Below, piece after piece: positions 52,880 to 64,000 of a stretch of 64,000 nt of DNA. The DNA lies in the NCBI GenBank assembly GCA_028023455.1, contig JAQFVV010012984.1:252001-316000 (forward strand), in the 5' to 3' direction. The DNA comes from Epiperipatus broadwayi. Taxonomy: Eukaryota > Onychophora > Udeonychophora > Euonychophora > Peripatidae. The first letter of the stretch is position 1; every line of letters begins with the position of its first letter. The notes under the pieces were generated by a model. The model ran no database searches. It saw only the letters and a program-made list of their open reading frames with translations, and had not been told where the DNA came from. Made by a program: the position numbers and the translations under genes.

Positions 52880-55800
52880 AATGAAATAAATGAATATCTA
52901 ATCAAATCATGAGACTATGAAGTGAGTTTACAAGTGGCAGAGCGAATACATTAAGACAATCTCCCACTGGATATCACCTTAATGGCATAAGAATACTATC
53001 CTAAATTACCTTTAACAAATTAATTTAAATATCTTTCTCAAAACTAATTTAACTCAAATTATCTCAGGTTCTCTTAAAATAATGATAAATTAATTATAAC
53101 TTTTGTAATCAAGTATGATAAGGGATTTAATATCATTCCTAACTACAATTTAATAATACTAATAATAACAAATAGTAATACTAATCTTTAATCTATAATT
53201 CACTCTCCTATCTTTTTATTTATAATGTTATTCTTGTACATCTCATAATAAAATTGTAATATAATTCTCTATTATCCATATGGCATCTTAAATAAATATA
53301 TTTAGTATGATATTACAATCTGAGAATATGTGACAATCATTACAAAGATAATTTAATGTAAATCTTTGGTAATTATTACATGATCATCGTAATAATATCA
53401 TAAGTAAAACTTGTTAAATAAAATATATCAATAAAATATAACTCCTAAATAAAATTTTATTTATGATGTGCAAATATTATGTCTTCATTATAATTATCTG
53501 TGATTATGTAATTGTGATGTGAAGAAACTGAATAAACACCAAGACTTATAAAACAATTTAACAATTTTATTAACAAATTTAACAATAAAATTATTTACAT
53601 TATTTACATTTTGATAGAATTCTATTTATTTATATCCAGGTATTTTTTCATGACAAATCAAATGACTTAAAACATAAGATACAGAACATTTCTTAAATAA
53701 AATATTTCTTTTTTTTTTTTTAAATATCATTATATAACTTTTTTATTACAGTTATTCGATATTATTACTTTATAGGTTTTAAAAAATATAGGTAATACTT
53801 TTACTATGAACTTATCCTTGTTATTTAGTTTTTAAAAATTATTTATTATTCTGTATAGTCATTTTTTTAATAATATTCATGTGAACAACCTTAATTCATA
53901 GCATACCATCAAACTAAGCTACTTACAAATTATTACTTTAAACTTTAAATATCATGTATGGATTAGTGTGTTGTTATAAAATTATTTTTATAAAACTTAT
54001 GACTACTTTCATTCATTCAACATGATTCAATTTATTACCTTTAATCATAAATAAAAATATGCATTATAAGTATGTCTTTTAAAAAAAATTCTTAATAATT
54101 AAGTAATATCATTATAAATTCTTTTAAATTATTAACTATTTATTTTATAAAAAAAATAAATATTATTTTTAATTATAAAAGTTTTATGATTCTTTCACTG
54201 ATGAAATTATGTTTTTATACTTTTTACACTTATTATAATCTAAGCAACATAACTTATCTTATCCAATTTAACAATTCTCTATTTCCAAACCTATTTATTA
54301 TTTCCAAATTTTAAAACAACCATCTTTTACAATGTAATCCAATAAATTTCAATAACACATAAACTAGTAGGCATATGGGGTAAACTATAACTTCAACTTA
54401 ACCTTTTATTAACTAACCATCATGGGCACAGTGTACATGAACTGAGGTATAACTTATTTGTTTAATAACCTCTTCTACCAAGTAATAATGTCCAGGTTAT
54501 TCATTCAGCACTATGGCACATTAAGCTTTAACACATAGAAAAATAAACACTGCCATGAATATACACAAGATATAGGGCTATGTTAGCTATATTTGTATAA
54601 ACATCAATATAGTATATTCTTCTTCCCATATAAATAAACCCTACATACAATATTATCCTGGTCTTATATAACCTAATACTAAGATATTAGCATTTAAAAT
54701 TCACCAATTTACATCGCTAAATTCATCTTCTCATTTCTATAATAACAAATAAATTCATTTTTAGAATAACAGTCTAACTAACTAATAAGACAAGATTATT
54801 TCATTCTTTAATAGTTCTCAAACTTTAGCACAAACAATCAGTGTCATATTTTTAACACTTTAAATTATTCAACAAAACATCCAATTCAGTTTTAATAGAA
54901 TCATATACTTATATTTCTTTTATGTTTAAATATCTTTACGATATCATTAAAATTATGCATATTCTTAAATAACTAAACAAATGATAAATTATGTGTAGGT
55001 GTGTGTTTTATATACGCATCCATCCGTACAAAATAACAAACACATTTTAAAACTATTAATAATTTACATTATTACCATAAGTAATTTCTGTTGGCAATTA
55101 CTTAGTGATATCATCTGGAGTACGATCTAAATAAAGATTTTATTATCGTTTATTCCACATTATCACACTTTAAAATATACTAAGTTAAAGATTTATTTTT
55201 TTTTACAATAAAATTTAATTACTAAGCTAGTAAATAATTTAATGTTTTCTGTTTCTACTCTATATTTATACTATGAATAAATATTACTATAATTTTGTTA
55301 GTAAAAAAATTAATTTTAAAAACATATTTACAATAATTTTATTAGAATTTCTTATGATGAAATGTTCTTTTCTTGATAATAAGTTCATTACAGGAACTAT
55401 CTATTCTCCTGGTAAATAACATTAATACACACTTTTGAAGTCAATAATCACCCATGCTCCGGTTCTTAACGTTGTAATATATAATCCAAACTGACAGTTC
55501 AAGTTAAACACTGTACGTTTACTTTTATTTTATAAGACTTACGCTAATATAATTAATATTTTTATTATCTCCAAACTTTAAATCTTTAACATGTATTATT
55601 AAGTAAATATCTAATTTTAAATACTCTTTGTCAAGATAATTTTCCAAATTCTTGTAACTTTCCATATTTACTGAGGTTTAATATCTTCTGATACAACCAA
55701 TACTTCTCCCAATATTTTCAAATAACTTAAATTATTTTCCCAAATAATTTAAATAAACTTTTGTATGTCCCGCATACCTTAATGATTGACTTGTAATATT

Positions 55801-57300
55801 TTTTAAATATGATATAAGTCACATACTTGCAAATGATCTTATATTTTCTAGGGAAAATTCAATTTTAAAATATTTCCAATATTTCTTCAGAAAGAAATAT
55901 CTCCACGTTCTAAAATAATTGTTCGGTCATTTTTCCATTGTATTTTAAATAAATTTTCTTCATAAAATACATTATCTCATTTAACTTTATATCTTTTAAT
56001 GAAAAAAAAAAATTTTTTATATATTTTTTTTCCGTGAGTTCTTTTTATGAAATTTAGTCGTAAATCAATATGACTTATCAACATAGGCAAAATTATATAC
56101 TTTACAAGACAATAATACTTGAATACTTCCATTAAATTTTTTATATTTAGTGATGACTTCTTCATGTTTAAGTTGATAATAAATTGAACAAAGCAGGTTG
56201 GCAAAGTAAGAAATAATTTAATTTTTTAGCAAAACATTTCTATATCCCACGAGCTTATAATAATAGATTACTGTACTTTTACAAAAATTGAATTTAAATA
56301 AAATGGATTATTACACTACTAAATACTTTACCGAAATTGTTGAAATACTAACGATGTTATATAGCACATCGGTAGAATGAGATAACAGCTCAATAATCGT
56401 TTGCCAAAATGTAAACAGCTCTTAAATACTCCAGCTGATTCCAATTTTGATTGGTCCATTAAACAATCCTGACCTCAAATTATCCGGGACCACGAACATT
56501 GGTTTAAAGTTAAAGTTAATAATAATTTACTAAATATTTATTTTTATTATATTATTCAATTCTTACTTAATTTTCACATTTTATTTACACTTACTATAGA
56601 CTCTAAAATAATTTTTAAAAATCACATTACAATATTTATTACCATTTCTACCTTTATTTTGAACTTAACGTATTTATTTTCAACAAAAAACATAAATCTG
56701 ATTTTATTTATTATATTCACTTTTAAAATCCAATTTAACATTTATAACAGATACTATTATTCTATTTTTGAACACAGATGTGCATCACGTGATTTACAAA
56801 ACTAAATAAGGCGCTAATAATTCAAAGACTAAAATAATAATTTAATTTATAAAATGTTTCATAATCACTATTATAGCACAATTTTAAAATAATTATTTTA
56901 ATATTATAAAACCAAAAAATTACACTTTTCTCCCATATTATTATTTTTTAATCAAATGATTTTGAAAATATAGCCATTAAATACAATTATTATTACTAAA
57001 TCTATTTGTTTAACTTTAAAGCATTACTTTTAAAATTTACCCTAATTATTATTTATAAGACTTATTAAATCAGTATTTATTATGGCCAATTCTCCCAAAC
57101 ATACAATCTTATAATGATTTTTAGTTAACTGTTTTCTTACAAATACCAACCCAACACTATACATCAATTATTTTACTAGCCTTTACTAAATTATTCAAAG
57201 AATATTAACACACAACATACATCATCTCCTATCTAACTTCAAAATTTTAAATTTTTCAGTAAATTATTAGAAATAATCCATGCTAACCTAAACAAAAGGG
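52880..57300. other. Strand-skewed AT-rich block (C well above G on the plus strand)
   Basis: Across about 4.4 kb the plus strand has several-fold more C than G; many 60-base lines hold 8-13 C and 1-3 G. The block lies between the (TA)n tracts at 52627-52717 and 57305-57356. No ORF, LTR pair or RNA fold was recognised. The patch 56340-56510 is less AT-rich and contains two CCAAT-type boxes in opposite orientation (ATTGG near 56450, ATTGG near 56499), but no gene follows. Long-term transcription of the minus strand, or descent from a skewed element, would give this pattern; both are inference. Confidence 0.6.
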
Positions 57301-57301
57301 T

Positions 57302-57304
<3 letters not shown>

Positions 57305-57356
<52 letters not shown>
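57305..57356. repeat. (TA)n microsatellite
   Basis: Uninterrupted TA alternation of about 52 bp. Confidence 0.97.
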
Positions 57357-57359
<3 letters not shown>

Positions 57360-57609
57360 TTTATTAATACATTTTAATTTAACTTAAAACAAACAAGCTT
57401 GTCTGATTATTGTCCAATTGTGCAACATGGATTTATTTTCAAGTGAGACAAGATAAACTGACTATATTGTAGAATTTATTTGAAATAACTATATTACATA
57501 ATCCAGAAATCAAATCCAAGGATTGGTAAATGAGAATGATTTTGTTATTTTTTGTACTGAATTCAATAACTATTATATAACTTGATATAAACTTTATATA
57601 GTCATCATC

Positions 57610-59280
57610 AACAACCATTATCAATCCACTGTAGGATGAAGGTCTTTCCAAGTTTAATTTATCTTCTCTGAACTTTAGCTTCTCTTCTCCACATCACCCC
57701 TGCACACTTTCTCATCTCATCTATCCATCTCACATGTGCTCTTTTTCTGGGTCTTCTACAATCTCTTGCAATCCAGTTTAAGACTTCAATTGTCCGTCTA
57801 TTATCATTTCTTCTAGTAATATGTCCTACCTAACTCCACTTCAGACTTTTAATTTTTTTAATGAGGTCAGTAACACTTGCTTCTTCTTTTACTCATACAT
57901 TGCATTTTCCATCTCTTCTTGTTACTCCCAGCATGCATCTCTCCGTACTTCTTTGAGTGGTCAAAAGTCTCTGTATTGCTCTTCTATTAAGTGTCCACAT
58001 TTCAGATCCATAAGTAATAACTAGCAAAACACATTTGTTAAAAACCTTCCTTTTCAAACACATGGCATATTTCCTTTTAGTATCAAGTTTTTTCTACCAA
58101 AAGCACTCCAACCATGTTTAATTCTATGATTAATTTCATCCATTATGTTTCCATCTGTACTAATAATCTGATCATGGTATTTGTAACTGTTAATTTCTTC
58201 TAATTCAACATAATCAATATTTATTTTAATATTTTGAGCAAATCGATTAAACATTATTTTAGCCTTTTTAACATTTATCTTTAGTCCTACTTTCATCTGA
58301 TAACTCCTGCAACATTTCCTGAAGCTCTGAAGCATTATTTGCAAAAATAACTACATCATCTGCAAAATCTAAATGACTTAAATATCCATTTACTTTCACT
58401 CCTTTAGTTTTCTATTTTAATCCACAAAATACTTTTTTGCAGCACTGCTGCAAAAAGTTTTGAAGATAAGGCATCATTTTGCCTTACACCCTACTCAGTG
58501 TTGACTTTACCAGTAGCATTATGTAATTTAATTGTTGCTGTTGCATGTTTATAAATATTCTCTAAAATATGACAATATCCTGGATCCATATCTTGATGAT
58601 CCAATGCTTTAATCACTGAAGAAATGTTTATTGAATCAAATACCTTTTCATAATCTACAAATCCAAAACATAATGGCAATTCATATTCATTTGTCCTTGC
58701 TATAACTTCTTTCAATACCTGGATATAATCTACTGTAATAAAACCACTTTTAAATCCAGCTTGTTCTCTTGATTGGTGGAAATCCAATGTTCTCTGTAGA
58801 CGAGTTGTAATTATCATGGTAAAAATTTTGTATAAAACTGATAAAAGGCTGATAGGTCTGTAACTTCTAATATCTTCTTTATCACTTTTTTAAATATTAA
58901 TATTAATACTGCATTCTTCCAATCATCTGGTACATATTTATCATTTAGACATTTAGTATATAACTTTGCTAAAAAAAAATTATATTTCTTCACCTGTTTC
59001 GTTTAATATGTCAATTATAATTCCATCATTACCTGGAGCCTCTCCTTTCTTCATACATTTAATTGCATATCTCACTTTTTCATTTAAAATTCTGGGCAAT
59101 TCAGAAGATGTAATAAAAATAGGAAGTATTTGTTCTTTATTACTATATAATTCTTGATAAAAATCTTCTACCCATTTCATGATGTCATCTCTTTTTTTAG
59201 TAATAATTCTATTTGTTCTTTATTACTATATAATTCTTGATAAAAGTCTTCTACCCATTTCATGATGTCATCTCTTTTTT
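57610..59280 (-). pseudogene. Reverse transcriptase ORF of RTE-type LINE (broken)
   Basis: In order on the minus strand: a linker WVEDFYQELYSNKEQ; KCMKKGEAPGNDGI (near 59040-59022), the RT motif before the fingers; SYRPISLLSVLYKIF (near 58866-58820); a catalytic motif A region CFGFVDYEKVFDS (near 58670-58630); the active-site box FADD (58365-58354), followed by VVIFANN; GLKINVKKAKIMFN; ITYGSEMWTLNRRAIQRL (near 58020-57975); and a C-terminal tail with RRPRKRAHVRW and GVMWRREA. A one-base frameshift lies between FKK and DKED near 58885, and in-frame stops follow the VNTE segment near 58500. The protein would copy element RNA at a nicked target site. Confidence 0.9.
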
Positions 59281-59296
59281 TAGTAATAATTCCATC
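59131..59296. repeat. 83-bp tandem duplication inside the LINE
   Basis: The unit from TGTTCTTTATTACTATATAA recurs at 59131 and 59214, with one or two differences. The length is not a multiple of three, so it also breaks the reading frame. Confidence 0.93.
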
Positions 59297-59310
59297 TTTT
59301 TTTCTTATTA

Positions 59311-60276
59311 CAGATATAAATATGGCAATAATAATTAAATATTCATGTGTTTAATTAAATTATCTATTACATGGGTACTGTATTGAGTTCATGATTGGTC
59401 AATAGAATCTTAATCTTATTCAATTATAAAGATGCTAGTAATATATTTTATTCTGTCATAAGTCAGAATGCGTTGCTTTAATTTATATTAATATTTAGTT
59501 GATGTAGATCATAAATCCAATTAAATATTAAATTTTAATATTCATACTAATTATAACAAATGCTAATAATTTTTTATATGTTTTGATTGTTATAATATAC
59601 AGTTTTAATAATTTTGTTAAGGAAATTAAAAATAAACTCATATGATTAGTTAATTGTATACTTAAGTAAACATCCAATAGAAGTTTATTATTTATTTTTT
59701 CATATTCTGATATGATTTGGTATTATATATTAAAAATTAGTTTATAAGTTTGTTAATATTACATCATTATTAAATATTTTATCTTGTTATAAATAGCAGT
59801 GATTAGTAATAGTAAATTAATATATGAGTATAGCTGGCTGAGTTCATTTTATTAAACTAGGATTTAAAATTAATTATTGGGTCATATATTTATTTAGATA
59901 TTATAAATATTCTAAACTTATAGGATCTACTAAAGTTATTATTTCAATCATTCGTGAACTATTTTGTTTAGATATGAACATCATTAAAATTTAGTATAGG
60001 TTTGTATTATTATAAGCAATGTTTGATTAGGTAATTATATTAGGACTTAATTGTTTAATGATTTATTATTAGTTTCATTTGATTATAAAAGCAATCTATC
60101 ATGACTGTATATAATGGTTTTGAGACAATAATATATAATTTAATTTGTTTTAATTTATTTTAAGTTAGGTTTATATTTAGAGTAGTTGAAATGATTTTTT
60201 TTTTTATTTATCAAAATACTATTTGAATTCATGATGCTGTAATAAAGATTATCATCACTGTTTTAGTGTAGTTAAC
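59311..60276. other. AT-rich stretch with G above C on the plus strand
   Basis: No gene recognised. The skew is opposite in sign to that of 52880-57300. Confidence 0.55.
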
Positions 60277-60314
<38 letters not shown>

Positions 60315-60384
60315 ATATATACTATAAATATCACATATATATATATATATATATATATGTGGGGTGTGTGTGTGTGTGTGTGTG
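60277..60384. repeat. (TA)n and (GT)n microsatellites
   Basis: Two TA runs (60277-60312, about 60335-60358) are followed by a GT run to about 60384. Confidence 0.95.
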
Positions 60385-61398
60385 AATATAAAAAGTTTTT
60401 ATTACTTGCTGAATAATTATTGATTGATTGACATTTATTTAGCTTATTTTATTATATTTACTCTATTATGACTGATACTATTATTCATGGGCACGATAAA
60501 ATTAAGATTATTTTTCCTTTAATTTACATTTTATTCAATTATGCATGATGTCCAACTTTAGGGCTCATTTTTATTCTGTTACATAAGGTGACTAATAACT
60601 GGATAATATTTTATTCGGGCTGGATTAGAGTTATTAGTTCACACTGCACATTTTTGATCTGTTAGACACGTTATCCAAACATGTATGGCAACTGTTATCC
60701 TGCTATAATATATATATATATATATATATAAAAAAAATATATATATATATATGAGGTTAAGGTTATTAAAAGCAACAAAATAAATGGTATGTATGTATGA
60801 ATTTTAAATCTTCTTTCAAAAAATAGATTAGATAAATAGGCAATAAAAAACTATAATAAAGTGGCAACACTAGATCATTATTAATAGTTTGCTTGCCACA
60901 CTTCTTACCTTATTTATTGCAATTTTAATGCTATACCATAAACTGAGATAAGCATTTTACATCATTAACTCTAAAATAGTTTTAAGTTTTTAAAAATATG
61001 ATAATTCACATTTAAATTTTTTAAACTTCAAAGCTAAATAAAATTTATGGTCTTATTTTAAAAAGACACTACATTAAAACTATTCATTAAATATTTTTGT
61101 GTGCAAAATAAAAATAGACACATACCACACATATAAACATACACATGAACATATATGTAACAGGTTTCATAATCAGATTAAAGATGAAGATTGCTCTTAT
61201 TAATTAGGATTGATTCTTATAAATGGATTTATGTGGGATTCGACAGATACTCTCTATTAAATGTTTTAATTGATATTATAACAAATTTCAAGCTTAGGAC
61301 AATTACATTTTATATTTGTATAGCTATGAAAACATGCATTGTAATTATTATTACAATATCTCTGTTAATTATATAAAACTGTTCCTTTTTTTTTCCAG
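60385..61398. other. AT-rich stretch with a (TA)n tract
   Basis: TA alternation at about 60708-60750, interrupted by an A run. No gene recognised. Confidence 0.6.
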
Positions 61399-61490
61399 AA
61401 TGTGATCCACAATTTAACTTCACAGTCATCGATTTCTTCTTTTATAAAGTTATTATTTTCATTAAATCAAAAATGAACAAAATTAGTTGA
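61399..61490 (+). CDS. Candidate terminal exon, 29 codons (weak)
   Basis: A strong pyrimidine tract and acceptor, CTTTTTTTTTCCAG (61385-61398), is followed by an open frame beginning CDPQFNFTVIDFFFYK and ending at TGA (61488-61490). An AATAAA polyadenylation-type signal follows about 15 bp after the stop. Together these resemble a last exon, but the peptide matches no family I know, and in DNA this rich in A+T all three signals occur often by chance. Confidence 0.2.
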
Positions 61491-61510
61491 TGAATTTTAA
61501 TTCAAATAAA

Positions 61511-62040
61511 AATAAATTTTTAAAAGAAATTGGTGAATGTTTATGTAACTATATACATATTGAATATTTTTTGTAATAATAGCAAGCTATAAAACACCGA
61601 TTTGCTTTTTATATAAATACTGTCGCTTTAAATGCGCTATCCACTTTCTAAATCCCAAATAAATTGTACAAAATAGATATTAACATACACACATTGATCT
61701 CAGCTACTTTTGTTAATTATTTATATTCCTCACAAAAACTCACAATAACTTACAAAATGAACGTATTCCATTTTACATCTACTGAAAATTGCGATTGTCA
61801 TAAAAGATTAATAAAACGAAACCTTATGTCATTAGAATCGTATAAATAACGTAGTTGTGAAATGAGTTAATTTTTTTTTACAATAAATAAAATATAATCA
61901 AATGAAACTCTAATAAAAATATCGTAATTAAAGAATGATATGTAGTTTGTGTTAGATCATCCGCGTTTCTGATAACATTATTTTTAGACTAAAAAAAAAA
62001 AATAACACACTTTAGCACTTTTTTATTTTATTTTATTTTT
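61511..62040. other. AT-rich stretch, nothing recognised
   Basis: No supported feature. Confidence 0.6.
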
Positions 62041-62116
62041 TTATATGTCAAAGCGTTGACCGAGAAGCGAAACTAGGGTCGTCTGCTTGGAAGGCAGCTA
62101 CGCTAATCGCTACGCT
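62041..62116 (-). mobile_element. tRNA-Gly(UCC)-derived SINE, second copy
   Basis: The minus strand reads GCGTAGCGATTAGCGTAGC, the intact anticodon arm CTGCCTTCCAAGCAG (62097-62083), a B-box-like TAGTTTCGCTTC and the end GTCAACGCT. It then has the same 3' unit TTTGACATATAAAA and an A-rich tail as the copy at 22.7 kb. No convincing target duplication was found. The T arm is mispaired, so it is not a working tRNA. Confidence 0.8.
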
Positions 62117-63690
62117 TTACATTTATATATGTTTAATCTGCAAAGAACATATCATTTGATCATTATTGCCAACTTTTACAATAATTTTAAAAGCATATTA
62201 ACCCATCCATCACTTTCTAATTATTAATTATGCAATACACGTTTTTGTATAATATAAATAAACTCACAAGAAATAACTATATAAACATTTCAGATGTAAT
62301 GATAGTTTTATTCATTTTTAATCTGCTTATTATTTAAATCTTTACTTTCAATTAGCGATCTGTATATTATAATGACTATTTGAAGGGTACTGTTCTTTGA
62401 ATTAAGATAAAATCAAATTTCAAAGTATCTTTTAGTCTGCTGATTTTGAAAGTTAAGAAGATTAATTTTATCATTTTTCAAAGTTATTTAAAATATCTAG
62501 AATCATTAAGGAATATATTATCAAAAAAATATGGTTAAACATTTTAAATAGATAATATAAAGATTATATATGCATATATAGCTTAGTAGTTTTTTGGGAA
62601 AGTACAGAATATTGAAATATATACGACATCTGATGAAACTAATAATTGTATTCATCCCAGATAAAGATGTTTCAAACGTAGTTGTGGCAAAGATGTAAGA
62701 AATTGGTGTAAAAGATTAATAAAGAATTGTAAAATGAAGTTGAACATGCCAATTTATGGGGTTAACGCATGGTCAAATTCCCTCCCCCCTGAACATTTTT
62801 TATAATCAAAACAAAAATAATAATAAACAAAGAATAAGGATTAAACTTGATGTGATGAGTTCTAATGAGTTATATTTAAATTTAGTTATTAGTTTTTTTA
62901 ATAATTTGTGTAAAAAAAAGTATCTCATATAAATATGGCACATTCTAATAAAAATATATATTTTTCTTTTTCTTTTTTTTTTCTTTTTGCTGTGTTTAAT
63001 TTGGCCTATTATTCTATTTTAAATAGAGTGTGTAACTTCATATAAAACTTGTATTTAAAATTTTATTTAAAGAAATTGGAGAACAAGCTATCTACAGAAA
63101 AAAATCTAATAAGGGTAATAATACCTTCAAATGCTATCAGTTTACATGCATTTTTAATATAATAGAAAATAAATTATTTTTCCACTGAAAAATAAATTAA
63201 TATTACAATCAAAGTATAACTCCTCTTGAGACTTAAAGTAGTCAGAGATTCTCTTTAATGTATGCTAGGCCTAGAAGAGATTAACATAATATGAAAAAAT
63301 GAAGCATTGCTCATCAACTTCAACAATTGTTTTCAATATTATAGATATTTGCAAATATGTAGATTTGTATGAAACCAAGGATCTATTCTGATGCAACATA
63401 ATTTTCAAAAAATATTTTAAAAAGTTATAGAAAATTTGAAAAAATGGAATTAATTAATAAGTATAATGAAACAGCCCCAATTATCATTGGTATGGAAGAT
63501 TATGTTTTCCTAAATTAATAAAACTATCAATTAAATTTCAATATAATATGTCCTCATTATGAAAAATTGTGTTTCTCACTTTGTTTATTATTCCTTTTGC
63601 TTTGAACTTATCTTTTTTATTGCATTGGCAAATCCATATAGAAGTAAGACCTTCTATATTTTGTATTACTTTTTACAATGTTTTTTTTTT
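62117..63690. other. AT-rich stretch, nothing recognised
   Basis: No supported feature. Confidence 0.6.
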
Positions 63691-63864
63691 ACAATTCATT
63701 ATTGACAGTTTCGATTGCTCCAGCAATCATTTTCAGAATGATTTTTTTACAATCCATTATTGACAATTTTGATTGCCCCAGCAATCATCTCCAGAAGTTC
63801 TATTTATTGTGAAGAAAATTTCTGGGACAATTGAAACTGTCAATAATGGAATATAAAAAAGCAT
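63691..63864. repeat. 58-bp repeat: two direct and one inverted copy
   Basis: ACAATYCATTATTGACA starts direct copies at 63691 and 63749 (period 58). Both continue with GATTGCYCCAGCAATCAT, itself partly palindromic. The complement of the unit lies at about 63816-63864. Confidence 0.8.
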
Positions 63865-64000
63865 TATAAAAAGTAATGAAGAATATAGATGATATTAATA
63901 TTTTTGTTTTGATTGGCCAAAAAAATGTACTCTTTAATTTGTTCTAATTTGTTCTCTGTTTTTATCTGTTCTATTTTTTTTTTAAATTTTTAATTAATTT
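63865..64000. other. AT-rich end of window
   Basis: Nothing recognised. Confidence 0.6.

Larger units (their letters stand above)
57600..59310 (-). mobile_element. RTE-type LINE, 5'-truncated, reverse transcriptase and C-terminal tail
   Basis: On the minus strand the fragment starts inside the reverse transcriptase region and runs to the natural 3' end, with a short (TGA)n tail at about 57600-57612. The apurinic endonuclease domain expected upstream is missing. The 3' 250 bp match the copy at 19535-19767. This copy is dead: several stops, at least one frameshift and an internal 83-bp duplication. Full-length relatives elsewhere in the genome would be the likely source of reverse transcriptase for the SINEs. 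Confidence 0.92.

Noticed and set aside
52880-57300. LTR retrotransposon in the skewed block
   Set aside because: No terminal repeats, primer-binding site, polypurine tract or pol-like frame could be found.

Overview
The window is non-coding, very A+T-rich DNA (about three quarters A+T or more by eye), full of (TA)n, (ATT)n and mononucleotide runs. I see no intact protein-coding gene, no rRNA and no functional tRNA. A decayed LINE of RTE type, tRNA-derived SINEs with target-site duplications and many foldback repeats point to an intergenic or intronic stretch of a repeat-rich invertebrate animal genome. I cannot name the species.

The most notable content is a set of small tandem-unit elements. 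Two unrelated families, with units of about 402 bp (486-1608) and about 375 bp (44515-45207), each carry a recognisable type I hammerhead self-cleaving ribozyme in every unit. The parts are a CTGANGA core, a short stem II, GAAA, a tiny palindromic stem III, a UH cleavage site, and a stem I with an internal loop. A third family (338-bp unit, 24627-25813, with another copy at 1-280) has the same layout but no hammerhead I could find. At all three loci a partial unit in inverted orientation is followed by 1.2 to 3.2 units in direct orientation. The 338-bp locus has a clear 10-bp target-site duplication and the 375-bp locus a weaker 9-bp candidate. This fits retrozyme-like non-autonomous retroelements mobilised as multimeric or circular RNA. 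A foldback at 6701-6897 may carry a degenerate third hammerhead.

Layout: 1-1.65 kb, 338-bp repeat copy and 402-bp hammerhead element; 1.65-24.6 kb, AT-rich filler with foldbacks at 6.8, 12.6, 13.4 and 17.2 kb, a LINE 3' end at 19.5 kb and a tRNA-Gly-derived SINE at 22.7 kb; 24.6-25.8 kb, 338-bp tandem element; 27-34 kb, microsatellites including a 209-bp (ATT)n tract; 37.97-38.07 kb, a second type of tRNA-derived SINE; 38.5-42.8 kb, three large foldbacks; 44.5-45.2 kb, 375-bp hammerhead element; 48.5-49.0 kb, a GC-richer decayed coding segment, tentatively SLC23-like; 52.9-57.3 kb, a strongly C-over-G skewed block between two long (TA)n tracts; 57.6-59.3 kb, antisense RTE-type LINE fragment; 59.3-64 kb, AT-rich filler, a second tRNA-Gly SINE and a short tandem/inverted repeat.

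The window shows elements and their remains rather than a working pathway. The RTE-type reverse transcriptase is the only enzyme fragment recognised. It is broken here, so active copies elsewhere in the genome would have to supply mobilisation of the SINEs, and perhaps of the ribozyme elements.
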